NCBI GenBank assembly: GCA_002439875.1
Contig: DJQB01000003.1
Span: forward strand, 34,496-98,495
Reading direction: 5' to 3'
Length of the DNA stretch: 64,000 bases
From: Bacteroidales bacterium UBA6397
Lineage (GTDB): Bacteria > Bacteroidota > Bacteroidia > Bacteroidales > UBA932
This document shows, piece after piece, positions 17,946 through 26,898 of the stretch. The position numbers were made by a program, and so were the translations under genes. The notes under the pieces were generated by a model. That model was given only the letters and a program-made list of their open reading frames with translations, was not told the DNA's origin and did not search any database. Every line of letters starts with the position of its first letter. The stretch's first letter is position 1.

Positions 17946-20711
17946 TTATTTCAATACAAAGTTCACTATTTTGCCAGGCACAACGATCACCTTTGCGATG
18001 TTCTGTCCGCCCACGTACTTGGAAGTCTGTTCCATCTCCCGGATCTGAGCCTCGACCTCCTTGGGAGAGAGAGACTTAGGGAGTTCCACGGTGAAACGCA
18101 TCCTGCCGTTGAAGGAGACCGGGTAGGTCACGTTGTCCTCAGCGGCTAGGGCGGCGTTGAACTCAGGGAAATGAGCGTAGGTGATGCTTTCATTATGACC
18201 GAGAACTGACCACAGTTCCTCAGCTATGTGTGGAGCAAACGGAGAGAGCATTACCGTCAGCGGCTCAAGAATCCCGCGCTTGTGGCACTTGAGTCCAACC
18301 AGATCATTCAGGGCGATCATGAAAGCGCTGACCGTTGTGTTGAACGAGAAGTGCTCGATGTCGTCCTGCTCCTTTGCAATCAATTTATGCAGAACCTTGA
18401 GCTCCGCCGGAGTGGCTTTCTCATCGGTGACGAGACAGTTGTCTCCATCAAAGAAGAGCCTCCAGAACTTGCGCAGGAATCTGTTCACGCCATCGATACC
18501 CTTTGTGTCCCAAGGCTTTGACTGCTCAAGAGGGCCAAGGAACATCTCGTAGAGACGGAGGGTGTCGGCGCCGTAGTCATAACAGATTTTGTCCGGATTG
18601 ACAACGTTGAACATCGACTTGCTCATCTTCTCCACGGCCCATCCGCAGACATATTCCCCGTTCTCAAGGATGAACTCGGCGTCAGCGAACTCAGGTCTCC
18701 ATTTCCTGAATGCCTCCAGATCGAGTTTGTCGTTGTGCACGATGTTGATGTCCACGTGGATCTCAGTGGTCTCGTACTGGTTCTTTAGTCCGAGCGACAC
18801 GAACTTGTTTGTCCCGACTATTCTGTAAACGAAATTGGAACGGCCTTGGATCATACCCTGGTTGACCAGTTTGCGGAACGGCTCGTCCTCGCAGACATAG
18901 CCAAGGTCGTAGAGGAACTTGTCCCAGAAGCGGGAATATATCAGGTGTCCCGTAGCGTGCTCAGTACCACCGATATACAGATCCACATCACGCCAATATT
19001 CATCAATCTTCCTGTCAACGAGGGCATCGTTGTCGTGAGGATCCATGTAGCGCAGATAGTAGGCGCTTGATCCGGCGAAGCCTGGCATCGTGCTAGTCTC
19101 AAGAGGGTAGCCCTCGTAGGTCCAGTCCTTTGCCCTTGCAAGAGGCGGTTCTCCGTTCTCCGTCGGTTTGAATTCCGTGATTTCAGGCAGCTTTAGAGGC
19201 AGTTTCTCAAACGGAAGCGGAGTCGGAATGCCGTCCTTGTAGTAGATCGGGAACGGCTCGCCCCAGTACCTCTGGCGGCTGAAGATTGCGTCACGCAGAC
19301 GATAGTTGACCTTCCTGTGGCCAAAACCCTGTTTCTCGACATATTCAATGGCGGCGGGAATCGCCTCCTTGACATCCAAACCGTTAAGGAATCCGGAATT
19401 GATCATCTTGCCTTCCTTGGCGTCAAAACTTTCCTCGCTGACATCACAGCCTTCGATCAGAGGGATGATCGGCAGGTTGAACTTCTTCGCGAACGCATAG
19501 TCGCGGCTGTCGTGCGCAGGAACTGCCATGATGGCGCCTGTGCCATAGCCTGCGAGGACATATTCAGAGATCCAGATCGGAACTCTGTCACCGGTCATCG
19601 GGTTCACTCCGTAGGAGCCGCTGAACACGCCTGTGACGGTCTTGGTCTGGGCGATCCTTTCGCGCTCTGTCTTTTTCTTGACTGCGGCAAGATATTCATC
19701 CACAGCCTCTTTCTGTTCCGGAGTCGTCAGAAGCGGCACAAGGTCACTCTCCGGAGCCAGCACCATAAACGTCACTCCGAACATAGTGTCCGCTCGGGTT
19801 GTGAATATGGTCACATCGCGCTCGGTCTCACCGTTGTAGCATTTGAACACGGCCTCGCAGCCGTTGGACTTTCCGATCCAGTTGCGCTGCATCTCCTTGA
19901 GAGAGTCGGTCCAGTCTATCCTGTCCAGGCCTTCCAGAAGCCTTCCGGCGTAGGCTGAGACCCTGAGCTGCCACTGCCTCATCTTCTTCTGCTCGACAGG
20001 GAAACCGCCGCGGACCGAAAACCCGTCCTTCACCTCGTCATTGGCCAGCACGGTTCCAAGGCCGGCGCACCAGTTCACCGCTGTTTCTCCCTGGTAGGCA
20101 ATACGGTAGTTCATCAAGGCGTCAGACTTCTCTTTCTCTGAATATGCCTGCCATTGCTCTGCCGTGAAGGGTTCGTGTTCAGTGCAAGCGGCATTTACGG
20201 CAGCACTTCCTCCCTTCTCAAAGGCAGCTGTCAACTCCTCGATCGGACGAGCCTTTTGCGCATCGTTGTCGTACCAAGAGCCGAACATTTTCAGGAAAGC
20301 CCACTGTGTCCACTTGTAGTAGGCCGGATCGCAGGTGCGGATCTCACGGCTCCAATCGTAGGAGAAGCCGATCCTGTCCATCTGCTGACGGTAACGATTG
20401 ATGTTGTTCACCGTCGTGACCTCCGGGTGCTGTCCGGTCTGGATCGCATACTGCTCGGCGGGAAGGCCGAAAGCATCGTAGCCCATCGGGTGAAGCACGT
20501 TGAAACCTTTGAGTCTCTTGTAGCGGGAATATATGTCGCTGGCGATGTAGCCCAGCGGATGGCCGACGTGCAACCCCGCTCCTGACGGATAAGGGAACAT
20601 GTCCAGAACATAGAACTTCGGCTTGGAAGGATCCTCCTTAGTCTTGAAAGTGCCGTTCTGTGCCCAGTAGGCCTGCCACTTTTTCTCAATTTTCCTGAAA
20701 TCGTAGTCCAT
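17946..20711 (-). CDS. leuS: Leucyl-tRNA synthetase
   Basis: A 921-residue class I aminoacyl-tRNA synthetase that charges tRNA-Leu. The HIGH motif appears as HVGH (residues 48-51, in YPSGAGLHVGHPLGY) and the KMSKS loop as EKMSKSMFNVV near residue 700. In between lies the CP1 editing domain, with the conserved TTRADTMFGVTFMVLAPE and GTGAIMAVPAHDSRD motifs. The ending FVLK is normal. Length is at the long end of bacterial LeuRS. The Zn-like and leucine-specific insertions were not checked residue by residue. It is followed after 3 nt by the YitT gene. Confidence 0.97.
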   Translation of the reverse strand: MDYDFRKIEKKWQAYWAQNGTFKTKEDPSKPKFYVLDMFPYPSGAGLHVGHPLGYIASDIYSRYKRLKGFNVLHPMGYDAFGLPAEQYAIQTGQHPEVTTVNNINRYRQQMDRIGFSYDWSREIRTCDPAYYKWTQWAFLKMFGSWYDNDAQKARPIEELTAAFEKGGSAAVNAACTEHEPFTAEQWQAYSEKEKSDALMNYRIAYQGETAVNWCAGLGTVLANDEVKDGFSVRGGFPVEQKKMRQWQLRVSAYAGRLLEGLDRIDWTDSLKEMQRNWIGKSNGCEAVFKCYNGETERDVTIFTTRADTMFGVTFMVLAPESDLVPLLTTPEQKEAVDEYLAAVKKKTERERIAQTKTVTGVFSGSYGVNPMTGDRVPIWISEYVLAGYGTGAIMAVPAHDSRDYAFAKKFNLPIIPLIEGCDVSEESFDAKEGKMINSGFLNGLDVKEAIPAAIEYVEKQGFGHRKVNYRLRDAIFSRQRYWGEPFPIYYKDGIPTPLPFEKLPLKLPEITEFKPTENGEPPLARAKDWTYEGYPLETSTMPGFAGSSAYYLRYMDPHDNDALVDRKIDEYWRDVDLYIGGTEHATGHLIYSRFWDKFLYDLGYVCEDEPFRKLVNQGMIQGRSNFVYRIVGTNKFVSLGLKNQYETTEIHVDINIVHNDKLDLEAFRKWRPEFADAEFILENGEYVCGWAVEKMSKSMFNVVNPDKICYDYGADTLRLYEMFLGPLEQSKPWDTKGIDGVNRFLRKFWRLFFDGDNCLVTDEKATPAELKVLHKLIAKEQDDIEHFSFNTTVSAFMIALNDLVGLKCHKRGILEPLTVMLSPFAPHIAEELWSVLGHNESITYAHFPEFNAALAAEDNVTYPVSFNGRMRFTVELPKSLSPKEVEAQIREMEQTSKYVGGQNIAKVIVVPGKIVNFVLK

Positions 20712-20728
20712 TATATTACTGTTGTTTA

Positions 20729-22105
20729 TTAATAATCATGCCTTTTCAGTCCGAAACTGCTTTTTTTCTCCAGACGGAACTCAACATAGAGGGACATTCT
20801 GGACTTGACCTTCTTGCCCCGCAGCCAACCCGGTTTCCAGTCCGGAGACGCACTGATGATCCGTACAGCTTCCGCATCGAGAAGCGGGTCAACTCCCTTA
20901 AGCACCTTGACATCACGGATCTTGCCCTTCTCGTCTATCACGAAATCCACAAGCACACGTCCTTGGATTCCGTCCTTAACGGCTTCCTTAGGATATTTCA
21001 TATAGGTATATACCCACTTCTCAAGGAAGACCCTCGGATCTCGGCTGCCAAGGAACGACGGCCTGTAGTCGCAATCATAGTAAGGCACTACGGCATCCTT
21101 GCCGTTGTTCGCACTCGTCAGGCCAGACAGGTCGGAAGGGTTGAATATCGGTTTGGGACCATTGATGAGTGCCACGGAGTAGTTATAGACATATTCAAGT
21201 TCCCTCTCCATCGTGTCGTAGTCAATGATAGACTGTGTGTCACGCTCGGTGCCATATTCAGGGTAATGTCCTGTGGTGAAGTAGATTGACGGGATTTCTT
21301 TGTCGTAGAACGCCCTGTGGTCGGAAGGATAAGGTTCCTGCGCCGTCAAGGTCGGAAGAATCGGCTGAAGCCGCCCGGCCATCGACTTGACAATCTCGTT
21401 CATGTCTGCGTTGGAGGAGGTGTAGGCGTAGAATCCGCTCCCTCCGGTACCAACCATGTCCAGATTGATCATGGCGTCTATGTCCGCCACATCCGAGAAT
21501 GCCCTGTTCAGGAAGTACCACGAGCCTGCGAAAGTCCGCATCGAGGCTCCGAAAGCCACGAAAAGCACAGAACGCCCCAGCATCGGGCTGTTGGTCTGGA
21601 GCATCCGTGACAGCTCAAGCATCATCGCAAGACCGGAGGCGTTGCCGTTGGCCCCATAATATGTCCGCCCGACTGTCCGCCCGTCTATCGTCATCGTGTC
21701 CGTGCCAAGATTATCCATCCTGGCTCCGATTACTATATATTTATCTCTCAAGGTCTTGTCACCGCCCTGAATAAAGGCTATGACATTGCGGGAGGTCAGT
21801 GTGTCACCATTCTCCTGGCGGATTCCGAACACATCGCCATCCTTTCCGGACAGCACATCCACTCCATATTTCTTGAATACTTCTGTGACATATTCAGCCG
21901 TCATCCTCTCGCCCTCAGAGCCGGCCTTACGCCCCTCCATAGCCGCCGCCGAGATGACCGAGACGTGTTCCTTAATAGCCCTGACCGTCTCGCTGCCGTT
22001 CAAGTCCTCGTACGATAACCCATTCTTGAATTGAGCGTTTACAGGAATGACTACTGTGAAGATGGCGCAGATTGCCGAAATGATCGTGACTTTTGCTCTC
22101 ATCAT
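20729..22105 (-). CDS. M28 peptidase-like protein with TonB C-terminal domain, probably inactive
   Basis: A 458-residue exported protein (signal peptide ending near VNAQ). Residues ~45-310 have the M28 aminopeptidase fold, and ~370-450 a TonB C-terminal domain (YPKEAVKDGIQGRVLVDFVI ... SRMSLYVEFRL). Aligned to M28 motifs as I know them, most zinc-site residues are changed: the His of GAHxD is Arg129 (GARMD), the bridging Asp of GADDNASG is Gly154 (GANGNASG), the Glu-Glu pair is Ser188-Met189, and the last His is Gly285 (EYGTERDT). Asp216 (NLDMVG) and His263 (SDHRAF) remain. It may be a binding or scaffold protein rather than a peptidase. Its ATG overlaps the upstream SPOR stop (ATGA), so the two are coupled. 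Confidence 0.82.
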   Translation of the reverse strand: MMRAKVTIISAICAIFTVVIPVNAQFKNGLSYEDLNGSETVRAIKEHVSVISAAAMEGRKAGSEGERMTAEYVTEVFKKYGVDVLSGKDGDVFGIRQENGDTLTSRNVIAFIQGGDKTLRDKYIVIGARMDNLGTDTMTIDGRTVGRTYYGANGNASGLAMMLELSRMLQTNSPMLGRSVLFVAFGASMRTFAGSWYFLNRAFSDVADIDAMINLDMVGTGGSGFYAYTSSNADMNEIVKSMAGRLQPILPTLTAQEPYPSDHRAFYDKEIPSIYFTTGHYPEYGTERDTQSIIDYDTMERELEYVYNYSVALINGPKPIFNPSDLSGLTSANNGKDAVVPYYDCDYRPSFLGSRDPRVFLEKWVYTYMKYPKEAVKDGIQGRVLVDFVIDEKGKIRDVKVLKGVDPLLDAEAVRIISASPDWKPGWLRGKKVKSRMSLYVEFRLEKKSSFGLKRHDY

Positions 22106-22572
22106 TGTTTTCTATCTAAAATCCACGCGCCCTTAGGGCAAAAATCCTGCCTTTGAAGTTCCGACAAAGATTTCTTGACCTGAGTCTCGTCATCTGTAGG
22201 GCACACTCCCACAGCGGTGCTGTTCCTGAATGTGAGCAGCTTCCCTTTGTACCCCTTCGCCGCTATCTCCTCGACATACCGCTCGGCATTCTCTTTGCTG
22301 GAGAAGGAGCCCAGAATCACACAGAAACGGTAGCGATGGTTGGCAAGACGTACAGAATCAGCGGCGGCAAGCGAGTCCGCAAGGGCTTTTTGGGCCTTTG
22401 CGAGCGAGTCCTGACGGATCCGCAGTGCCTCCTCTTCCTGACGGATGGACTCAGCCTTCTCCTCAATCCAATTAGAGTCAGGTCGTCCAGCGAGCCGCCG
22501 GAAGAAGTCGCACCCCGTCACCGAGGTGGCCACGAGGATGATAATCGCTATTGTCAGAAACGCATTTTTCAT
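22102..22572 (-). CDS. SPOR-domain lipoprotein with coiled coil
   Basis: A 156-residue lipoprotein. The signal peptide ends in the lipobox SVTGC (Cys21). A charged heptad-like coiled coil follows (about 35-75: EEKAESIRQEEEALRIRQDS, then LAKAQKALADSLAAAD). The C-terminal SPOR domain (about 80-150: YRFCVILGSFSSKENAERYV ... GYKGKLLTF) binds denuded peptidoglycan glycan strands in other bacteria. It heads a two-gene unit with the peptidase-like protein. A consensus promoter whose -7 box ends 6 nt before the ATG implies a leaderless message. Confidence 0.85.
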   Translation of the reverse strand: MKNAFLTIAIIILVATSVTGCDFFRRLAGRPDSNWIEEKAESIRQEEEALRIRQDSLAKAQKALADSLAAADSVRLANHRYRFCVILGSFSSKENAERYVEEIAAKGYKGKLLTFRNSTAVGVCPTDDETQVKKSLSELQRQDFCPKGAWILDRKQ

Positions 22573-22578
22573 AACTTA

Positions 22579-22609
22579 CAAAGTTAGTCAAAATTCCACC
22601 CTCTTCAAA
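22579..22609 (-). promoter_or_regulatory. Promoter of the SPOR lipoprotein gene
   Basis: On the minus strand TTTG (22609-22606) is followed after 19 nt by TAACTTTG (22586-22579). Both match consensus, and the ATG is 6 nt downstream of the -7 box. Confidence 0.7.
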
Positions 22610-22634
22610 AATATAATTTTAGATAAGAAATAAG

Positions 22635-22642
22635 TATATTTG
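22635..22642 (+). promoter_or_regulatory. -7 promoter box (TATATTTG) of the carboxyltransferase gene
   Basis: TATATTTG lies 24 nt before the ATG at 22667. It is divergent from the SPOR promoter, with about 50 bp between the two -7 boxes. Confidence 0.6.
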
Positions 22643-22666
22643 TAAACTGTAAATTACGATAAGATT

Positions 22667-24469
22667 ATGGCAAGAGAAATCAAGTTTTCCCTCGTTTACA
22701 GGGACATGTGGCAGTCATCCGGCAAGTACGTTCCACGCGTGGACCAGCTTGTGGAGGTCGCCCCGGCCATCATTGATATGGGCTGCTTCGACCGCGTTGA
22801 GACCAACGGTGGAGCGTTCGAGCAGGTAAACCTGCTTTTCGGCGAAAACCCGAACGTGGCCGTCCGCCGCTGGACCGCACCTTTCCACAAGGCCGGCATC
22901 CAGACACACATGCTTGAGAGAGGTCTCAATGCCCTCAGGATGAACCCGGTTCCGGCAGATGTCAGGGAGCTGATGTTCAAGGTGAAGAAAAAGCAGGGTA
23001 CCGACATCTCCCGCTCCTTCTGCGGCCTGAACGACCACAGGAACCTGCGCCGCTCAGTCGAGTTCGCCAAGAAAGGCGGTATGATCTCGCAGGTGGCGCT
23101 TTCCATCACCAACTCCCCTGTCCACACCGTTGAATATTACATGGGCATCGTCGACAAGGTCGTTGAATATGGAGCCGACGAGATCTGCCTCAAGGATATG
23201 GCGGGAATAGGCCGTCCGACCTTCCTCGGCCGGCTTACGCGCGACATCAAGAAGAAATACCCTCACATCCTTGTCCAGTACCACGGCCACTCTGGCCCGG
23301 GCTTCTCCCCTGCATCAATGCTTGAGGTGGCGCGCGCGGGAGCCGACATCCTCGATGTGGCCGTGGAGCCGCTCTCATGGGGCAAGGTCCACCCGGACGT
23401 CATCACGATCAGGGAGATGCTGAAGGCCGACGGATTCCTTGTGAAGGATCTGAATATGGACGCCTACATGGAGGTGCGTCGTCTCACGCAGAAGTTCATC
23501 GATGACTTCCTCGGCTACTGGATCAACCCTTCCAACGCCAAGATGAGCTCTCTGCTCGTCGGCTGCGGTCTGCCGGGCGGAATGATGGGCTCGATGATGG
23601 CCGACCTTAAGGGTTTCCAAGGTGCGATCAACGCCGCCGAGAGAGCCCACGGCCGTCCCGAAATCAGCCTTGACACCTTGATGGTCAAATTGTTCCAGGA
23701 GGTTGAATATGTATGGCCACGCCTCGGTTACCCACCACTCGTGACCCCGTTCAGCCAGTACACGAAGAACACTGCGCTGATGAACCTGCTGAATCTGCTG
23801 AACGGCAAGCCTCGTTGGACAACCATCGACAAGGACACCTGGAACATGATTCTCGGCAAGATGGGCCGCCTTCCTGGCGAGCTTGCTACGGAGATTGTGG
23901 ATCTCGCCAAGCAGAAAGGCTTGGAGTTCTACACCGGAGACCCTCAGGAGATGTACCCTGACGAGCTGCCTAAGTTCCGCCAGATGATGAAGGAAGAGGG
24001 ATGGGACGAAGGCCAGGACGAGGAGGAACTCTTCGAGTTCGCGATGCACGAGCGTCAGTACAGGGACTTTAGGAGCGGGATCGCAAAGCAGCGCTTCAAC
24101 GCCGAGCTCGCCGACCTCAAGGCCAAGGCCAACGCTCCTATCGAAGTCGTGCGTCCGGTTGTCGAGATGCCTAAGTTCGATGTCGATGAATATGCCAAAC
24201 GCTATCCTCACGCTGTTCCTGTCCAGGCTCCGGCCAAGGGTCAGCTTCTCTGGCAGGTCGATGTGGAGGACGATTCCGCCGCTCCGATAGCCGGGACCGA
24301 GGTCAAGGCCGGCAAGGGCATCGGTTTCGTGCAGACATATTACGGAATGGAGGAGTTGATCCCTGCCGTTGACGGCCGCGTCGTAGCCACCCTCGGCAAG
24401 CAGGGTGACAAGGTAGCCAAAGGTGAGATTGTCGCCTTTGTCGAAGGTTCCGCCGACGCTGCCAGGTAA
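22667..24469 (+). CDS. Biotin-dependent carboxyltransferase-like protein (pyruvate carboxylase B / oxaloacetate decarboxylase alpha family)
   Basis: A 600-residue protein. Residues ~5-300 are the HMGL-like TIM barrel of carboxyltransferases, with the start motif SLVYRDMWQSSGKYVPRVDQ, the metal/substrate segments FCGLNDHRNLRRS and EICLKDMAGIGRP, and VQYHGHSGPG. A conserved helical domain follows (~300-470, PLVTPFSQYTKNTAL). The C-terminal ~80 residues form a biotinyl/lipoyl-like barrel, but where biotinyl domains have AMKM it reads QTYYGMEELI. No Lys is present in the hairpin, so it is probably not itself biotinylated. The likely role is interconversion of pyruvate and oxaloacetate with partner subunits encoded elsewhere. 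The stop overlaps the next start (TAATG). Confidence 0.88.
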   Translation: MAREIKFSLVYRDMWQSSGKYVPRVDQLVEVAPAIIDMGCFDRVETNGGAFEQVNLLFGENPNVAVRRWTAPFHKAGIQTHMLERGLNALRMNPVPADVRELMFKVKKKQGTDISRSFCGLNDHRNLRRSVEFAKKGGMISQVALSITNSPVHTVEYYMGIVDKVVEYGADEICLKDMAGIGRPTFLGRLTRDIKKKYPHILVQYHGHSGPGFSPASMLEVARAGADILDVAVEPLSWGKVHPDVITIREMLKADGFLVKDLNMDAYMEVRRLTQKFIDDFLGYWINPSNAKMSSLLVGCGLPGGMMGSMMADLKGFQGAINAAERAHGRPEISLDTLMVKLFQEVEYVWPRLGYPPLVTPFSQYTKNTALMNLLNLLNGKPRWTTIDKDTWNMILGKMGRLPGELATEIVDLAKQKGLEFYTGDPQEMYPDELPKFRQMMKEEGWDEGQDEEELFEFAMHERQYRDFRSGIAKQRFNAELADLKAKANAPIEVVRPVVEMPKFDVDEYAKRYPHAVPVQAPAKGQLLWQVDVEDDSAAPIAGTEVKAGKGIGFVQTYYGMEELIPAVDGRVVATLGKQGDKVAKGEIVAFVEGSADAAR

Positions 24470-25179
24470 TGAATATTCAGAAGAATTTGAAAACCACTCC
24501 TCCGGTCACTTCGACAAGTCCTGCGGCCGGAGGAATTTCAGTCGCTTCATCGGTCTCAGAACTGCCCACCTCGGTCGCTGAACCTGTCGAAGCGACTTCT
24601 TTGCCTCCCGTTGAGCGGCATCCTTTCGAGCCGTTCCTGCCAGTCAATGCCAAAGTGCTGATGCTTGGCAGTTTCCCGCCACAATCCAAACGCTGGAGCA
24701 TGGAGTTCTACTACCCTAATTTCATCAATGACATGTGGCGGATCCTTGGTCTGATTTTCTTCGGAGACAAGAACCGTTTCGTCGACGTTACCGCCAAGAA
24801 GTTCAAACTGGAGGATATTGTCGATTTTTGCACCGAGACCGGCATAGCGATGTTCGACACCGCCACAGCCGTCCGCCGACTGAAGGACAACGCCTCCGAC
24901 AAGTTCCTGGAGGTCGTCACCCCGACCGACATCCCGGCCTTGCTAAGGGAAATCCCTAAGTGTCAAGCCATTGTCACCACCGGAGAGAAGGCCACCGACA
25001 CCCTCTGCCGAACCTTCGGGGCTAATGCACCGACTACGGGGGAATATTCAGAATTCCTCTTTGAGGATCGTCCGATGCGCCTCTACCGCATGCCATCCTC
25101 ATCCCGCGCCTATCCCCTCTCCCTCGACAAGAAAGCCGCCGCCTACCGCCGCCTCTTCTCCGACCTCGGCATGGTGTAG
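24469..25179 (+). CDS. Uracil-DNA-glycosylase-family protein with repeat-derived N-terminus
   Basis: A 236-residue protein. From residue ~50 on it is a compact glycosylase-fold protein: VLMLGSFPPQSKRWSMEFYY near the N-terminus of the fold, then PNFINDMWRILGLIFFGD, and a late MPSSSRAYPLSL segment. It is related to G:T/U mismatch-type DNA glycosylases by these motifs; substrate specificity is inferred. Residues ~12-43 (TSTSPAAGG ... SVAEPVEATS) are low-complexity and encoded by an inverted pair of a dispersed DNA repeat (24504-24597). No in-frame ATG exists between codon 1 and the conserved core, so the extension is presumably translated. The ATG overlaps the preceding stop. Confidence 0.78.
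   Translation: MNIQKNLKTTPPVTSTSPAAGGISVASSVSELPTSVAEPVEATSLPPVERHPFEPFLPVNAKVLMLGSFPPQSKRWSMEFYYPNFINDMWRILGLIFFGDKNRFVDVTAKKFKLEDIVDFCTETGIAMFDTATAVRRLKDNASDKFLEVVTPTDIPALLREIPKCQAIVTTGEKATDTLCRTFGANAPTTGEYSEFLFEDRPMRLYRMPSSSRAYPLSLDKKAAAYRRLFSDLGMV
24504..24597. repeat. Inverted pair of the TTCGACAAG repeat, inside a coding region
   Basis: GGTCACTTCGACAAG (24504-24518) and, in reverse orientation, GGTCGCTGAACCTGTCGAAG (from 24573) bound a ~94-bp element within the 5' part of the glycosylase gene. It keeps the frame open. Compare the related pair in cls (48871-48945). Confidence 0.75.
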
Positions 25180-25733
25180 TTTTCCTTGTACACTTCGGCA
25201 GCATTTCCGGTCCCTTTCGAAGCCAGAGAGTTCATAGAAGCACCCTCCGGCAGCACTTACGGTTATTTCCGCCGCCCAAGAACACCACTTCCTCCTCGCA
25301 CGATGGCATGGCACGACACCCAAGTAACTGATAATAAATAATTTAATACATCGTCTTTGGTTGAAATCCACCAAAGGCAACATGCCAAGACACTCATAAA
25401 CAATGCATTAACGCTCACTTACTCTGTATCAACGGGTGAGGCATAATCTACTCATAACGAATAACATAAGAGTTTATCTTTAGCTCATACAAGCTAAAGA
25501 GGGCTACTTTATCTACAGATAATCAAGCCTTTACATTTCACAGTTTGGTTTTCATTCAGCATCAGTAGCACTAGAACGCTTTTGCCTGCTTTCACCGTTA
25601 CAGCATTTCATAAGACTGACACACTGGACCATGCTGAACAGAAATCGAAGAATCAAGATTGCCGACATATTAGAAATAGTTTATAACTTTACGTTAGAGA
25701 AAATCACACACTGAGAGAATAACCATAAACACG
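25180..25733. other. AT-rich intergenic region, no gene seen
   Basis: This 554-bp stretch has no convincing ORF. It holds small hairpins (CTTTGG ... CCAAAG around 25354-25376; CTTTAGCT ... AGCTAAAG around 25483-25500). A segment at 25349-25398 resembles one at 51474-51522 (same order of CATC, GTCTT, CCAA, CAACAT, AAGACA). It may be a decayed mobile or repeat sequence. Confidence 0.4.
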
Positions 25734-26420
25734 ATGGGAAAGGAAACGGACATATTCAAAGCCATCAAAGAGGATGATTTTGAAGAGGTTAAGTATTTGG
25801 TCGAAGGGCAACCGGAACTGGTCCGTGTGGTTGCGCCGAAGAAACCGGCAGAGACGATGGGGATGTCACCGCTTCAGGTGGCGCTCAACACGGGGTGGCA
25901 CAGGGAGATAGCTTGGTTCCTGCTGGAGAACGGGGCGGATGTCAATTATATGGCCGGTCCTGAATATAAACTGTACGGGAGCAGCGTGGGGTATCCGGTA
26001 CTGTTCGATGCGGTTTGCTCGGCAGTGAGGAACGCCCGGCGTTATGTGCAAGACCTGCAGACGGGAGACTTCCGCTGGGTTCACACCAAGGAAGAGACCG
26101 ACTTGTCGTTCAAATTTCTGAAACGGATGATCGAACTTGGCGCGGACGTGAACAAGACTGACTATGATGGCCGCAATTCTTTGATGGAGGCTGTCGCCGA
26201 GGCCAACAAACTCTGCCCGATAGTGAACCCAGAGACCGGGCGGCTATATGACTCCCTTCCGATCACTCCGGAGATGACCGATGACCTCCGCCGCATCTTC
26301 AAACTGCTGATAGACAGCGGAGCGGACCGGAACAACAAATCCACATATTCAAAGAAAACCATCCACGAGCACTACTCCACCGAAACCATCTGGAGGATCT
26401 GCGGCGACCTGTTCGAGTAA
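25734..26420 (+). CDS. Ankyrin-repeat protein
   Basis: A 228-residue soluble protein with no signal peptide. Ankyrin-type helices are visible: IFKAIKEDDFEEVKYLVEGQ, then GMSPLQVALNTGWHREIAWF with LLENGADVNY, then MIELGADVNKTDYDGRNSLM, and LLIDSGADRNNKS at the end. About four or five degenerate repeats cover most of its length, so it is probably a protein-protein interaction module. The partner is unknown. It is flanked on both sides by >450 bp of non-coding sequence. Confidence 0.85.
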   Translation: MGKETDIFKAIKEDDFEEVKYLVEGQPELVRVVAPKKPAETMGMSPLQVALNTGWHREIAWFLLENGADVNYMAGPEYKLYGSSVGYPVLFDAVCSAVRNARRYVQDLQTGDFRWVHTKEETDLSFKFLKRMIELGADVNKTDYDGRNSLMEAVAEANKLCPIVNPETGRLYDSLPITPEMTDDLRRIFKLLIDSGADRNNKSTYSKKTIHEHYSTETIWRICGDLFE

Positions 26421-26898
26421 AGCATACTGGTCACGGAAGTTGTCATGCGATCAGGTCATTCGAGTTAACCTCATCATCCACGGTTCCATAGTGCGCTCCA
26501 TCAGCCATTCATGCCTGATTTTTTTTTGCAGAATTACAAAAAGTCCGAGATAATTTCACTTTATCTCGCTATTATGACGGGATAAAGTGAGATTATCCCG
26601 GATATCGGGCGGTTTTGCTGCCTCTGAGGTACTAGATGAGGGTGACGGGAGCGTTTTGAGGGCTTTGCGTCGCCGTGGAGGGCATTCGATTGGGAGTCAA
26701 GGAGTAAGATGAACCTCCTCCCTCTACATTCGGGAGGGAGGAGGTTCATTTATTCAGTTCTTTATCAAGAACTTAGGCTCCACGGTAATTTGCGGCCTGC
26801 AATATCTGCCTGTTTTGGAGCCCGGCCTTAGAGCTACCCGGCGGTCGGCTTGAAGCTGTCGCCCTAATGGGCGTTCCCGCGGCCTCTTCACCTTAGAG
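26421..26898. other. Hairpin-rich intergenic region
   Basis: A 478-bp gap without a credible ORF. It contains an AT-rich inverted repeat (TCACTTTATC 26556-26565 / GATAAAGTGA 26581-26590), a perfect 16-bp stem (ATGAACCTCCTCCCTC 26709-26724 / 26734-26749), and a 30-bp direct repeat of the lplA 3' end. Confidence 0.6.
26709..26749. terminator. Perfect 16-bp hairpin, possible terminator
   Basis: ATGAACCTCCTCCCTC (26709-26724), a 9-nt loop and the exact complement (26734-26749) make a very stable stem. There is no long T-run on either strand, so termination would be of an atypical kind. It lies between the ankyrin gene and the converging lplA gene. Confidence 0.5.
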
